A stretch of DNA of 64,000 bases from Candidatus Poribacteria bacterium (GTDB lineage Bacteria; Poribacteria; WGA-4E; PCPOR2b): the NCBI GenBank assembly GCA_003635265.1, contig PYIZ01000048.1:124001-188000 (forward strand), given 5' to 3'. Made by a program: the position numbers and the translations under genes. Positions within the stretch are counted from its first letter, which is position 1. Each line of letters begins with the position of its first letter. Positions 41,501 to 51,182 of this stretch are shown one piece after another. The notes under the pieces are model-generated. The model did not search any database. It worked only from the letters and a program-made list of their open reading frames with translations, and was not told the DNA's origin.

Positions 41501-42781
41501 ATGGCTAAAATCTCACAACCGACGATGCGCAGGGGTAACTCCTTGCGTACCTTCGAGGCTTTCGGCAACCGCAGCTACCGGTTGCTTTGGCCCGCGAACT
41601 TCCTCGCCTACATCTGCCGGTGGATGCAGCTGACGCTGCTCGGTTGGCTTGTTCTAGAGTTGACAGACTCACCATTTTCAGTAGCTCTGGTCGGTTTTTT
41701 TGGGATGCTGCCCCTTCTGATACTTGGCATGGTGGGCGGAGTGTTGGCTGATAGAGTCAATAAACACCGAATCCTCGTCATGACACAGGTAATAAGCTGT
41801 GTGGCTGCCTTTGCGATGGTGCTGCTGCTCAAAACAGGAGCGATACGTTTCTGGCACGCCTACGTTGTGATGGGGTGCACCGGCGTTGGGTGGGCACTGG
41901 ATATGCCATCCCGACGTTCAGCCATACACGATCTTGTCGGCAGAGCAGGGGTGACCAACGCTATAGCCATGGACTCTGTGGGTATGCAAGCGAGCCGTAT
42001 GATCGGTCCGGCGTTGGCGGGTGTGCTGATAACCACGGTTGACGTGGTGGGAGGATACATCGTTGTTAGCGCAATCTATGTTGTGGCGGTTGCTCTAATT
42101 GCAGCGGTGAACCTTCCTCCTGCCGACCGGAGCCATCTTGGTTTGTCTAACGTCCTTAGCAACTTGGTGGAAGGGTTCCAGTATGTTAGACGCGATAACG
42201 TACTGGTGGCAACAGTCCTTGTTACCATCCTGATGAATTTGCTGCTCTTTCCCTACGCGCAGATGATTCCGGTTATCGCTCGCGATGTTCTTTTGATTGG
42301 ACCAGGATTGATGGGAACGCTCCTAGGTGCTGAAGGGTTGGGCGCGCTTTTTGGTGCGATCTGCGTCGCTTCGATAGGGGTGATCCGCTTCCACGGACGG
42401 TTGTACATCGGCGGGTCAATGCTTGGGCTGATTATGCTCTTAGGCTTCTCAATGGTGCGGTGGTATTACGTTGCCCTTCCGGTGCTATTTGTTCTGGGGT
42501 TTGGGACATCGGGCTTTTCGACCATGCAGTCAACCCTTGTGATGCTGCGATCGGGGGAGGAGATGCGCGGGCGGGCGCTAGGCGTCATCAGTCTCGCCAT
42601 CGGTGCCGGTCCGCTGGGAGCACTTATGGTTGGCGCTATAGCGTCAATGAGTAGCACACCCTTTGCCATTGGACTTGACGCGGTGATGGGGATTGTGTTG
42701 CTTTCGTTGATAGCTCTGCTGATGCCGTCGTTGTGGCGACAACCGATGGTGTCAGATGAACAAGTTCCCAAGGTTGATTGA
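41501..42781 (+). CDS. MFS transporter (MFS_3/EntS-like exporter)
   Basis: A 426-residue protein from the ATG at 41501; a TTG 48 bases earlier is possible, neither having a strong ribosome site. It has twelve predicted membrane segments. The start FEAFGNRSYRLLWPANFLAY and the loop GGVLADRVNKHRILVMTQ (the cytoplasmic GxxxDRxxxRR signature) place it in the enterobactin-exporter-like MFS_3 group. These export siderophores, drugs or other small molecules by proton exchange. It follows the Nramp-like gene and converges with the TPP-enzyme gene. Confidence 0.87.
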   Translation: MAKISQPTMRRGNSLRTFEAFGNRSYRLLWPANFLAYICRWMQLTLLGWLVLELTDSPFSVALVGFFGMLPLLILGMVGGVLADRVNKHRILVMTQVISCVAAFAMVLLLKTGAIRFWHAYVVMGCTGVGWALDMPSRRSAIHDLVGRAGVTNAIAMDSVGMQASRMIGPALAGVLITTVDVVGGYIVVSAIYVVAVALIAAVNLPPADRSHLGLSNVLSNLVEGFQYVRRDNVLVATVLVTILMNLLLFPYAQMIPVIARDVLLIGPGLMGTLLGAEGLGALFGAICVASIGVIRFHGRLYIGGSMLGLIMLLGFSMVRWYYVALPVLFVLGFGTSGFSTMQSTLVMLRSGEEMRGRALGVISLAIGAGPLGALMVGAIASMSSTPFAIGLDAVMGIVLLSLIALLMPSLWRQPMVSDEQVPKVD

Positions 42782-42799
42782 TAGCGTAATCCGGGATTA

Positions 42800-44449
42800 C
42801 TATCCGAAGGGACGCCTGTACGAAAAGGCGGTTTCTTCGCTGGTGATGAATTCAAGCAAGGACGCTTGTCCGTCTTCGGTGGCTTTCCGAGCGCGCAGAA
42901 TTGCAGGACCAACATCTGCGGGATCCGCTACCCGCTCCGCCCAGCCGCCCATAGCCAGCCCCATATCAGCATAGTTTCCACCAATATCTCTTGTCCCATA
43001 TAGCTCATGAGATCTCGCCATATGGGTTGTCTCTATAGCCATGGTGGAATTGTTCAGCACTACGGTGAGGATCGGTATACTGTTTCGGGCAGCTGTCTCG
43101 AAGTCCAGCCCTGTCATCCCAAATGCAGCATCTCCCATGAAGTTGACCACGAATTTTTCAGGTGCGGCGAGTTTCGCCCCGATGTTAAGTCCAAGCCCGG
43201 TTCCAAGTCCGTGCGACTTGCCCCAGCCTAAGTAAGTCCGAGGACCTCCCGATTGATAGAACGGCATAAGTTGGTCGCGGGGGCTTCCGGAGTCGTGGGT
43301 AACAATCGCTTCCGCCGGATTGACATTGTTCATGAACTCCCAGATGACGCGGTAGGGAGTAATCGGAACCTCATCCGATGTCAGCTTGGGCGCCCACTCC
43401 TTCAACCACGCTTTCCGAACAGATGCAATTTCTTCCGCAACTCCGCTATCGTCTTGGTTAATGCTTGGACGGAGGTCTCTGCAAGCCTCTATGAACTGCT
43501 GCAGCACTAGCTTGGCATCTCCGATGACAGGATACTCAGTGTAGTAATCTTTATCTATGTCTATTGGATCGTTTGTTGCGTGGATGAAGGTCTTACCCGA
43601 AGGAATGGTTGTGGTCATGCCGTGCTTGGTGAAGGATGTACCGATCCCGAATACTACATCGGCTTGACCCAAGAAGTGGTAAACACAGCCGTTCATGACA
43701 CTTGAACCGCTTCCCAGAGCTAAGGGGTGCTTTTCTGGGAAAGCGCTTTTTCCCGCTAGCGTGGTCATGACGGGGATCTGTAGCAATTCCGCTAACTGTA
43801 CCAACTCCTCAGTAGCGTCCGCGTATAGCACACCCTGTCCAGCGTGGATGATGGGAGCTTTTGCATCGAGCAACGCGCGGGCTGCAGAAAGAACATCTTG
43901 AGAATCGGCTTTTGAGAGCGTGGCTTTGACGGGCTTGTAACTCTCAAGGATTGATGTGTCTACCTCTGCGTCCGCGATGTCGGAGGGTATCTCAACCATG
44001 ACGGGACCCGGTCGCCCCATCTTGAGCCTAGCGAATGCCCGGCGCATTGTCTCACCGACCTGTGAAGCGGTGCTGATCTGCTCGACGGATTTGGTGATGT
44101 CTGAAAAGCTGCGCACCGAGCTAAAGAGAGGGAATACGCCATCACGCACGCGGGGATGACCCAACGGGAGCAATAACATGGGCACAGCGTCTGAATAGGC
44201 GGTGGCAACGCCTGCGAAGGCGTTTTCAGCACCAGGGCCGTTTTGCATGGCGAACACACCCGGTGGATTACCGTTATTCACCCGTGCGTAGCCATCGGCG
44301 ATACCTACCCCTACCCGTTCCTGACGACAGATGATTGGCTTTATACCAATTTCCGCAGTTGACTCAATCAGAGCGGTGGTGGGGTAGGCGCTGAGATACT
44401 CAACACCTTCCTTCTTCATGATATGTGCTATGGCGTCAAGAACTTTCAC
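42800..44449 (-). CDS. Thiamine-diphosphate-dependent enzyme (acetolactate synthase-like)
   Basis: A 549-residue ThDP enzyme of the pyruvate oxidase/acetolactate synthase family. GTG at 44449 is preferred as the start because GGAGG lies 7 bases before it; TTG at 44452 is an alternative. The activating Glu is in CRQERVGVGIADGYAR (about residue 45), the ThDP-Mg motif is FMGDAAFGMTG with NNSTMAIE, and GQGVLYADATEEL marks the central domain. Many such proteins are annotated acetolactate synthase without that activity, and no ilvN is adjacent. Oxalyl-CoA decarboxylase or benzoylformate decarboxylase-like roles are also possible. Confidence 0.87.
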   Translation of the reverse strand: MKVLDAIAHIMKKEGVEYLSAYPTTALIESTAEIGIKPIICRQERVGVGIADGYARVNNGNPPGVFAMQNGPGAENAFAGVATAYSDAVPMLLLPLGHPRVRDGVFPLFSSVRSFSDITKSVEQISTASQVGETMRRAFARLKMGRPGPVMVEIPSDIADAEVDTSILESYKPVKATLSKADSQDVLSAARALLDAKAPIIHAGQGVLYADATEELVQLAELLQIPVMTTLAGKSAFPEKHPLALGSGSSVMNGCVYHFLGQADVVFGIGTSFTKHGMTTTIPSGKTFIHATNDPIDIDKDYYTEYPVIGDAKLVLQQFIEACRDLRPSINQDDSGVAEEIASVRKAWLKEWAPKLTSDEVPITPYRVIWEFMNNVNPAEAIVTHDSGSPRDQLMPFYQSGGPRTYLGWGKSHGLGTGLGLNIGAKLAAPEKFVVNFMGDAAFGMTGLDFETAARNSIPILTVVLNNSTMAIETTHMARSHELYGTRDIGGNYADMGLAMGGWAERVADPADVGPAILRARKATEDGQASLLEFITSEETAFSYRRPFG

Positions 44450-44545
44450 CAACCATCCTCCCTGAGTATCTTAGTGTTTGATTGTAAAGGAGAGTGGGGC
44501 GACGAGTGCCGCCCTCCCCTATACTTTTACTCTACATACCTATGC

Positions 44546-45538
44546 TTAAGCACAGCGGGGATCGTCCGTTTTCCAGCGGTGGAAGACGGGATTGTCATCA
44601 CTCCCCGAAAGCCGGCTGCGCGTCTCATACCACCTATCTGCCCACTCGTCGGCATCGTGCAACTCGCTCTCCGGATTGGAGCGGCTGCGTGCGACGAAGC
44701 CCGGAAACGCACTACGCCCGGTTGGCTGACCCGTTGGGTTATAGCGCAGGTCGAAGCTCCAACGGATATTGTCGCTGTTATTCGGCAGCGAGCTATGGCA
44801 GTTAAGACGGTGGAAAAATAGGACGCCGCCACGTTTGAGCGGGATCGGTACGCTATCTGGTTCACGCAGATATTTGCCTGGGATGTGGCGACCAAATCCT
44901 CTGGACAGGTCAGTGCTTGTGATGCAGTGCTGAAGCAATCCTTCACGGTGGCTTTTGGGAATAACTTCGAGGCAACCATTTTCAATGGTAGCATCCCACA
45001 AACCGAACCAAACTGTCAACATATCGGTTTCATCCGCCTCTGGTGTGACAACCCCAGTATCCTGATGCCATGGGGTTGCTCCTATCTGGGGCTGTCCGGT
45101 GTCTTCGTTGACGGGACAGAGGTGTTCCGGCGGCTTCAGGCGTACATGCTGCACTGGGTTTGAGTAAATTTCGGGTCCAATTAACGATTCAATCGCATCG
45201 AGCAGTTTCTCGTTACGGAGCAGGTGGAAAACTTGAGGTCCCACCCACATCGGTGTATCCGGCTGCACATTCTGCTGGGGCAATGAAAAATCGAAATACT
45301 GTGCATGCACCCTGCCAGATTCGGCGTAAATTTTCGTCAGCCGGTCGCCAAAGGGTAGGTCATCATACGTCGAAGATATTTCGCCGTTGTCATATAACTC
45401 TTGGGCAAGTTGATCCAAGACACCTGCGTACTCTTCAATGACTGGGTCTAGGTCCTGTTCGGGATCTAACACGTCTTCAACGACTAGATACCCCTCTTCC
45501 TTAAATTGTGCCACTTGGGCTTCGGTCAGATGCGCCAT
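44546..45538 (-). CDS. Phytanoyl-CoA dioxygenase family protein
   Basis: A 330-residue PhyH protein with complete ligands: TPWHQDTGVVTPEAD (HxD), IPKSHREGLLQH (conserved turn) and LFFHRLNCHSSLPNNS (distal His), followed by the DNIRWSFDLRYN stretch with the 2-oxoglutarate Arg. The N-terminus MAHLTEAQVAQFKEEGYLVV is the standard opening. AAGGAAGG precedes the ATG. It is longer than the other PhyH proteins here because of a C-terminal segment, FVARSRSNPESELHDADEWADRWY. It lies 94 bases upstream of the TPP enzyme gene on the same strand. Confidence 0.9.
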   Translation of the reverse strand: MAHLTEAQVAQFKEEGYLVVEDVLDPEQDLDPVIEEYAGVLDQLAQELYDNGEISSTYDDLPFGDRLTKIYAESGRVHAQYFDFSLPQQNVQPDTPMWVGPQVFHLLRNEKLLDAIESLIGPEIYSNPVQHVRLKPPEHLCPVNEDTGQPQIGATPWHQDTGVVTPEADETDMLTVWFGLWDATIENGCLEVIPKSHREGLLQHCITSTDLSRGFGRHIPGKYLREPDSVPIPLKRGGVLFFHRLNCHSSLPNNSDNIRWSFDLRYNPTGQPTGRSAFPGFVARSRSNPESELHDADEWADRWYETRSRLSGSDDNPVFHRWKTDDPRCA

Positions 45539-45741
45539 CTTGTTACCTTCCTTTGTTCCTTTGTGTGGATTGTATCCAATTGCTTCCTATAGGACAGGTC
45601 AGTGGAAGCAAGTTGCTCCTAACTGTAATTATAACAGACTTCTGGAAAATTGAGAACACAAAAATCAATAGGGACAGAACAGCGGACCAAATCGAAGTTT
45701 AAGCGACATTTTGACCATGTGATCGCACCGACGAAAAGGTG

Positions 45742-45771
45742 TTGACCGGTTCTTGGGAATTGTGCTATAAT
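45742..45771 (+). promoter_or_regulatory. Sigma-70 promoter for the symporter operon
   Basis: TTGACC (45742-45747) and TATAAT (45766-45771) are 18 bases apart. The first gene of the operon starts at 45856. The rest of the 317-base divergent gap 45539-45855 shows nothing else of note. Confidence 0.65.
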
Positions 45772-45855
45772 GCTAAATCAAGATGGATGTCAAGTAGCCC
45801 TTTTTGAGGGATCTGACTGACGATAAAAAGGACTCATGTTTTTAGGAAGTTGCTT

Positions 45856-46104
45856 ATGATAGATCAATTTGTCATATTTGCTCGCACTGTTTTGTCAGAC
45901 AACTGGTTTGCATGGTTTTATCAATACCTATTCGGCGGGCTGTTCTTTTTTGGCTCTCTCTGGGTTACGCTCCGTGCCGGAATCGTTTATAAGGGATTAC
46001 GCGCTGACCGGCGGATTATCTGGGTGCTCGTTGTCGGCTTCTTCCTGTTCGCCGGCATTCACTTGATCTGGATCTTTTCTGTGGAGGGCCCACCCGGCAA
46101 ATGA
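45856..46104 (+). CDS. Small membrane protein, putative symporter subunit
   Basis: An 82-residue protein from the ATG at 45856, chosen because AGGAAG lies 6 bases upstream. It has two hydrophobic helices (about WFAWFYQYLFGGLFFFGSLW and IIWVLVVGFFLFAGIHLIWI) joined by a basic loop, GIVYKGLRADRR. Its stop overlaps the symporter start by 4 bases (ATGA), indicating tight coupling. Several solute:sodium symporters have small accessory membrane proteins encoded directly upstream, which is the likely role here. I do not recognise a named family. Confidence 0.75.
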   Translation: MIDQFVIFARTVLSDNWFAWFYQYLFGGLFFFGSLWVTLRAGIVYKGLRADRRIIWVLVVGFFLFAGIHLIWIFSVEGPPGK

Positions 46105-47933
46105 GCGACTCACTCCATACACTCGATTACACCGTCATTGTTCTCTACTTCGCGGCTATTGTGGCTTGTGGTATCTACTTCGGGCGATATACGAAATCCA
46201 CAGCGGACTTCTTCTTTGGTGGTCAACGTTTCGTTTGGTGGTTGGTTGCTGCGTCATGTATCGCCACCCTCGTCGGATCCTACAGTTTTATCAACTATTC
46301 TGACCTCGGCTACGACAGCGGGCTTGCCAGTATGACGTACTACACGAACGACTGGTTCATCATGCCGCTGTTCCTGCTTGGCTGGTTCCCGATTATCTAC
46401 TTCAACCGCATAAGCACCATCCCTGAGTATTTTGAACGCCGGTTCGATCGACGCACACGGTTCATGGTACTCATCCTGATAGTGCTGTATCTTGTCGGTT
46501 ATATCGGCATGAACCTACAGACAATCGCTGTCGTCCTGAACCGTGTCATAGGGATGCCCATAATGGTGGGTGCTGTGATAGTGGCAATCATTTCGCTTGC
46601 CTATATGCACAGCGGGGGCCAGATGTCGGTGCTCATGACTGATCTGTTCCAGAGCATGATCCTGTTTGTCGCAGGTATCGGCATCTTCGTGCTTGGCATC
46701 AATTACGTTGGCGGCTGGGATGCGTTTTGGAATGGACTGCCAGCGACGCATAAAGTCCCATTCCCTCAATTCAACGAACCGGCAAACTTTCACTTCATCG
46801 GCACGTTCTGGGGCGACGCGCTTTCAGGCACTGTGGCGTTCTTTTTCATCAATCAGGGGATCATTCTTCGGTTCCTATCGGTCAAGTCCGTCCACGATGG
46901 GCGCAAAGCCATGATCGTTATGGTGCTTGTCCTGATGCCTATTGCAGCGATCGTTGTCAGCAATGGGGGTTGGGTCGGCAAAGCGATGGAAACCTACGGT
47001 TGGCCCGAAGCACCAGAAAAGGCGAAAAGCGTTTTCGTAATGGTGATGAAAGTCATCACCCAGCCGGGGGTGTTTGGTCTAGTTATCGCCGCCCTGCTCG
47101 CGGCACTGATGTCTACGCTCGATACACTTATTAACGCTGTCTCTGCCGTAGGCGTTAATGATATCTGGAAGACTGTTGTACCGGGCAAAGACGACAAATA
47201 CTATCTCCATGCCGCTCGCTTGGCAGCCGTTGGCGCGACACTGCTGGGGTTGGTGCTCGTACCCATCTTTGAGTTGGACGATCAGATTTACACTGCTCAT
47301 TCAAAGTTCTTCACAACGATATTGCCATCACTGATCGTGGTGCTGCTTATGGGCGTGCTCTGGTCCCGTTTCACGTCGGCAGCAGCGTTCTGGGCACTGC
47401 TCTTGGGATCTATACTTACCCTCGTTACCCATCACAAAGCTCTCTATTTTCTGATTGAACCGCTTGCCCACGGTGTCCCTCCCGATAAGGGATACATATA
47501 TATGCGTGGACTATTCGGCACACTGGTTACAGTCGCATTGGGTGTGGGAATCACGCTCTTTACCAAACCGCGGCCAAAGTCAGAACTCCCCGGACTCTGT
47601 ATTGCTACCTTGTCCGAAGGGATGCGGTTGTTTAAGGGCGGTGAACCCAATCGGTCTGAACCTAAAACTTCCTCACCCCTCCAGTTTCGCACAGATGCGA
47701 TTGACGCTGACCGTGTCCGGCTGCCAGTCGAGTTGATGGACGAACTCTCCGTTCAAGAAGGGGATCTCATCTATGTATCGGATGCCCGTCGATGGCTCGG
47801 TGGTCTACGCTCCGTGCATCTGAAAGCCGATGCGCCGCATCAGGAGACTGGCGTCGTCATTCTGCATGATGAGGCTGTCGATCGTGCGAACTTCAGCCTC
47901 GATCTGCCTGTCACGGTAGAGAAGATACTCTGA
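46101..47933 (+). CDS. Sodium:solute symporter (SSS family) with C-terminal cytoplasmic domain
   Basis: A 610-residue inner-membrane carrier with about 13 transmembrane helices in the first ~500 residues. The N-terminal SDSLHTLDYTVIVLYFAAIV and the YSDLGYDSGLASMTYYTNDW region match the SSS fold; TAALLAALMSTLDTLINAVS-type sequence near residue 335 is the Na2-site helix (ALLAALMSTLDTLINAVSAV). After the last helix there is a soluble tail of about 110 residues (from KPRPKSELPGLCIATLSEGM), ending in a beta-rich segment, DRVRLPVELMDELSVQEGDL, similar to small regulatory or AbrB-like folds. The substrate is unknown. Confidence 0.9.
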   Translation: MSDSLHTLDYTVIVLYFAAIVACGIYFGRYTKSTADFFFGGQRFVWWLVAASCIATLVGSYSFINYSDLGYDSGLASMTYYTNDWFIMPLFLLGWFPIIYFNRISTIPEYFERRFDRRTRFMVLILIVLYLVGYIGMNLQTIAVVLNRVIGMPIMVGAVIVAIISLAYMHSGGQMSVLMTDLFQSMILFVAGIGIFVLGINYVGGWDAFWNGLPATHKVPFPQFNEPANFHFIGTFWGDALSGTVAFFFINQGIILRFLSVKSVHDGRKAMIVMVLVLMPIAAIVVSNGGWVGKAMETYGWPEAPEKAKSVFVMVMKVITQPGVFGLVIAALLAALMSTLDTLINAVSAVGVNDIWKTVVPGKDDKYYLHAARLAAVGATLLGLVLVPIFELDDQIYTAHSKFFTTILPSLIVVLLMGVLWSRFTSAAAFWALLLGSILTLVTHHKALYFLIEPLAHGVPPDKGYIYMRGLFGTLVTVALGVGITLFTKPRPKSELPGLCIATLSEGMRLFKGGEPNRSEPKTSSPLQFRTDAIDADRVRLPVELMDELSVQEGDLIYVSDARRWLGGLRSVHLKADAPHQETGVVILHDEAVDRANFSLDLPVTVEKIL

Positions 47934-47954
47934 GAAGATACAAGTTCTTCTCCT

Positions 47955-48899
47955 TCATCGTCCCACCTGTTCAAAGAGCGTTGGTGTTTGGTGCATGTGT
48001 TCAATAATCGCCTGTGCCTGTGCTTCGGTGGCTGTAGCGATTGGGGGGCGCATGACGTAGGTCTCCGCAAATCCCATCCCATAAAACACCACCTGATTGC
48101 GCGCCATCCAATGGAGGTCAGGTAGTGTAAGCCCACTTTGCCCATCTGCCTCCATCATCTTCATTACCTCCAAGTAGTTGTTCTCATCGAGTAATTCAAA
48201 CATGCGCTGACCGCGCTTGGGGTTATAAATCCCGGCAAACTCACCTTGATTTGGAAAGTGATGGAAAAAGATGTAGTGGGTGAACATGCCACCCCCGGTG
48301 ATGCCCATACGTTCTGAGAACTTGCGGGCCAACTCCATCCGATTGTCCAATATATAGATATCGTCCTTGATACCGATGAATTGTTCCTCTTCGCAGAGTT
48401 CTTCAAAACGCTGAATGGGCAGCATCGTCTGGGAGGGAGCACTCCAAGGCACCGGCAGCGCCACCGCCAAGAGAGGGATTTCGGTCTCTTTTGCCACACC
48501 GCGGATGTATTCCACGTAGAGCTCGCCACAATGGGAGGGGTTTTGCAGGCAATGTTCCGGCAAATGGACGAACGCTGCGTGCGCCCCAAGCTTCTCAAAT
48601 GCTTGCACCGACCGAATCGCCTCGCGCAAGGGACCGCCGCCCGTACAGGAGATGAATACCGCGTCATCACGCACGACCTCCATCACTGTGCGTGTTACCT
48701 CCACAATCTCCTCGGCTGTAACAAAGTCAAGTTGGCTATAGGTGAAGGTCAGACAAAAGTTTTGGGTATCATTCTCCAGGTGCCAAGCGACATATTTCGC
48801 CAGCCCTGCGTGGTCAATCGAATAATCGTCGCGATACAGAATCGGTAAGGGAACCATCTGACGGTGAATCCGATTGCGTATGTCGTCGTAGTGACTCAT
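47955..48899 (-). CDS. Dihydrodipicolinate synthase (DapA/NAL) family aldolase
   Basis: A 314-residue class I aldolase barrel. The Schiff-base lysine is Lys178 in EEQFIGIKDDIYIL, and the usual DapA/NAL block GGGPLREAIRSVQAFEKLGA lies before it. The Tyr-containing strand (VALPVPW) departs from the DapA YNxP motif, so it is probably not a lysine-pathway enzyme but a catabolic member acting on a keto acid. AAGGAG precedes the ATG. It converges with the symporter gene, 21 bases apart; the pairing of carrier and aldolase may reflect uptake and breakdown of one compound (inference). Confidence 0.88.
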   Translation of the reverse strand: MSHYDDIRNRIHRQMVPLPILYRDDYSIDHAGLAKYVAWHLENDTQNFCLTFTYSQLDFVTAEEIVEVTRTVMEVVRDDAVFISCTGGGPLREAIRSVQAFEKLGAHAAFVHLPEHCLQNPSHCGELYVEYIRGVAKETEIPLLAVALPVPWSAPSQTMLPIQRFEELCEEEQFIGIKDDIYILDNRMELARKFSERMGITGGGMFTHYIFFHHFPNQGEFAGIYNPKRGQRMFELLDENNYLEVMKMMEADGQSGLTLPDLHWMARNQVVFYGMGFAETYVMRPPIATATEAQAQAIIEHMHQTPTLFEQVGR

Positions 48900-49084
48900 G
48901 ATATTCTCCTTATTTTAATTTTCTTGGGATTAATTGCACATGGTTCATGTCAACAGACAGTGCAAAACGCAAGATGCGTGAAACGTGATTTTAGGACGGG
49001 ACAGCGTAAAGGAACAATGGGGTGCTAGTTCATTGATTCGAGCCGACTAGAAAGCCTGACCTACGAAGCACATAGAAAAAGAAG

Positions 49085-49158
49085 GTGCAAAGCGCAAAGA
49101 GAAACCGAGTTTTGAAGAAAAAACTCGGTTTCAGTTGCACGATTTTTTAACATGGGCT
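49085..49158. repeat. Dispersed 'GAAACCGAG' repeat, copy A
   Basis: GAAACCGAGTTTT (49101-49113) pairs with AAAACTCGGTTTC (49120-49132). The hairpin 32-mer is identical to 54055-54086. The flanks also match copy B in inverted orientation: GTGCAAAGCGCAAAGAGA on the left and GTTGCACGATTTTTTAACAT on the right. It lies in the 285-base gap 48900-49184, which also has an ACGTGAAA motif at 48966. Confidence 0.85.
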
Positions 49159-49184
49159 TTGCACGTATGAATCCAACCTGCCGA

Positions 49185-51113
49185 TCAGAACAGGAACCTG
49201 TATGTCGGGATATTCCAGATGGCACCGCGTAACGACCAGAATCCACCGATGACAAATTCCCCCAAAATCAACCCCAGAAACAACGGGATCGCCTTCTGAT
49301 GCGTTTTGACACCACCTAGTTTTAGAAGAATCAGTTTTAGCAACCAACTCACGAAAATCGAACCCCAGAATACGTTCATCGACCAACTGCTGGAGACCGC
49401 AAATCCCGCCGGATGGAACACCCACCAGATAAAGCGCATCCGCATTACCATTAGAAACAGTGTCGTGACCATACCGAAGATCAGTCCACCCATTGCGCCG
49501 TAGTCCGGCGACAACGGGTGATATAGCCACGACTGTAACTTATTGAACGGTCGCCAAGCATACCCAATAGCGCCGGAATATCTATAGCCATCGCTGAGAT
49601 AAGCCCAAAACGCAACGGGTCCTGTCAGGGCAATTGCCACAATCATCCCCCACAGCAGCCGTCGGTGGCTTGCCCGCGCCCGTTCCATCAGTTTGAACCC
49701 TTCGAGTTGGTGTGGCATCACATGCCCACGGTAGGCGCGGTTGAAGAAGTGGAAAAGTCCATACATGGTCAGTTCATTTGGGCTGAGGACGCGAGTACCT
49801 AGCGCTTTGATCAGCGTTGTATCCGGTCCCGAGAAATGCAGGTCGTGGACCGGGGATCCCAACTCCGCGCGCATCCGTGTAATCGCTGTCGAGATGGCGT
49901 AGTAGATGAGGAAGAAGAGGAAACTGCTCCACAGTGCCATCCCTACCTGATGACAGAAAAAGAGAAGTGTCCCAAAGACAAAAATCAGTCCGATTAATGC
50001 CGCCCGATAGCTCATCGGTTCGTCCGTCGTTTCCCCACTCGTGCCCCTGATGGCAGCGAAAACGACTCGCTTGAGATGATGCCGTGTCATCCAGAGCGCA
50101 ATCAGAAATAGCCCCAAATATGCCCCTGTGGTCTGCTGTTCGATATAGGGAAATTCTGGGATGGAGTGCAAGCCGAGGACATTTGCGAGGATCCGCTCTC
50201 CCTTCCAAAACAGATAGAAAAACCAGCAAGCGAACGAGAGATCCAGCGGAATTAAGAATCCGAGTCCAACCGCATAGGGAAAGATGGCTACCGGCGTCCA
50301 GCCTATCGCATTCCATGGTTTGTTAGTGAAAAAAGGACGGAGATCGTAGAGCCGCCCACCCAGACCGGGGATAATTGGATACAGAAAATGAAGCCCATTG
50401 AGAATATCGAGTCCCGCACCCAATCCAAACCCGATCCACATCATTCGATTTGAGAGGAGAGAGGAGCGACCATCGGTCATCTGAAGTGGGAGTTGAATGA
50501 TTGGGTAACTCAGCTTTTCCGCTTCTGTCCACGGCCTGCGTACCAAGACGTTGATGCAGAGCATCCCAAACACTAGTAGAAAAATGAACCCTGACCAGAT
50601 GAGTGTGGGAAATATCCATGCTTGCACAACTTGAGGCACATAGAAACTGGACTCGCCTTCGGCAAAGCCTTTTAGGATCTCTTTGTCTTGGACAGCGAGC
50701 CAATGGGGGATAAATCGCCAAAAAAGTTCCGCCCATTCGTTCTCCGGGCGTGCATACCAGAACGGTCCCACCAAGACTGCCATCAGCACCCGCATCATGT
50801 CGAGTCCCGCAATTCCAGAGGAGATTGACAGCATCACATAGACAATCAGCAGCTCGCCTTGATTCAATGCGGCGTTGGGGGCAATCTGCTTGAACAGCAG
50901 ATTTAGTAGGAGCAGGACGAATAGGATAAAAATGATGTTGAAAAAGAGGGAGACAGTCGTTGAGGTCGCTTCGCCGGAGGCGATCCAGTAGGCGTTAGCG
51001 GGGAGAAGCAAGGTGCCGATAACCACGGCTCGCCATCGTGTTCGGTTCGGAGGTTGGGAATCACGGTCTGAAGACGAAGGGATCAGATCATCGTGTTTTG
51101 CGTTTTTAAGCAT
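49185..51113 (-). CDS. DUF6785-type polytopic membrane protein
   Basis: A 642-residue protein with about 14 transmembrane helices. The start WRAVVIGTLLLPANAYWIAS, the charged-loop NQGELLIVYVMLSISSGIAG and the central PWTEAEKLSYPIIQLPLQM are typical of the large membrane proteins annotated DUF6784/DUF6785 in planctomycete-like genomes; they resemble oligopeptide-transporter (OPT) proteins distantly. No enzymatic motif is visible. It lies 69 bases downstream of the amidohydrolase gene on the same strand. A transport function is likely, but nothing proves it. Confidence 0.78.
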   Translation of the reverse strand: MLKNAKHDDLIPSSSDRDSQPPNRTRWRAVVIGTLLLPANAYWIASGEATSTTVSLFFNIIFILFVLLLLNLLFKQIAPNAALNQGELLIVYVMLSISSGIAGLDMMRVLMAVLVGPFWYARPENEWAELFWRFIPHWLAVQDKEILKGFAEGESSFYVPQVVQAWIFPTLIWSGFIFLLVFGMLCINVLVRRPWTEAEKLSYPIIQLPLQMTDGRSSLLSNRMMWIGFGLGAGLDILNGLHFLYPIIPGLGGRLYDLRPFFTNKPWNAIGWTPVAIFPYAVGLGFLIPLDLSFACWFFYLFWKGERILANVLGLHSIPEFPYIEQQTTGAYLGLFLIALWMTRHHLKRVVFAAIRGTSGETTDEPMSYRAALIGLIFVFGTLLFFCHQVGMALWSSFLFFLIYYAISTAITRMRAELGSPVHDLHFSGPDTTLIKALGTRVLSPNELTMYGLFHFFNRAYRGHVMPHQLEGFKLMERARASHRRLLWGMIVAIALTGPVAFWAYLSDGYRYSGAIGYAWRPFNKLQSWLYHPLSPDYGAMGGLIFGMVTTLFLMVMRMRFIWWVFHPAGFAVSSSWSMNVFWGSIFVSWLLKLILLKLGGVKTHQKAIPLFLGLILGEFVIGGFWSLRGAIWNIPTYRFLF

Positions 51114-51182
51114 TCATACCCCTGCTGCTGATTACTCGGTGTGAATCCAAATCCACCTCAACCGCGCGGAGCTAGCTCAATT

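Noticed and set aside
49774..50316. 180-codon minus-strand frame inside the DUF6785 gene
   Set aside because: Another frame of the same strand within a long membrane protein gene; no independent start signal.
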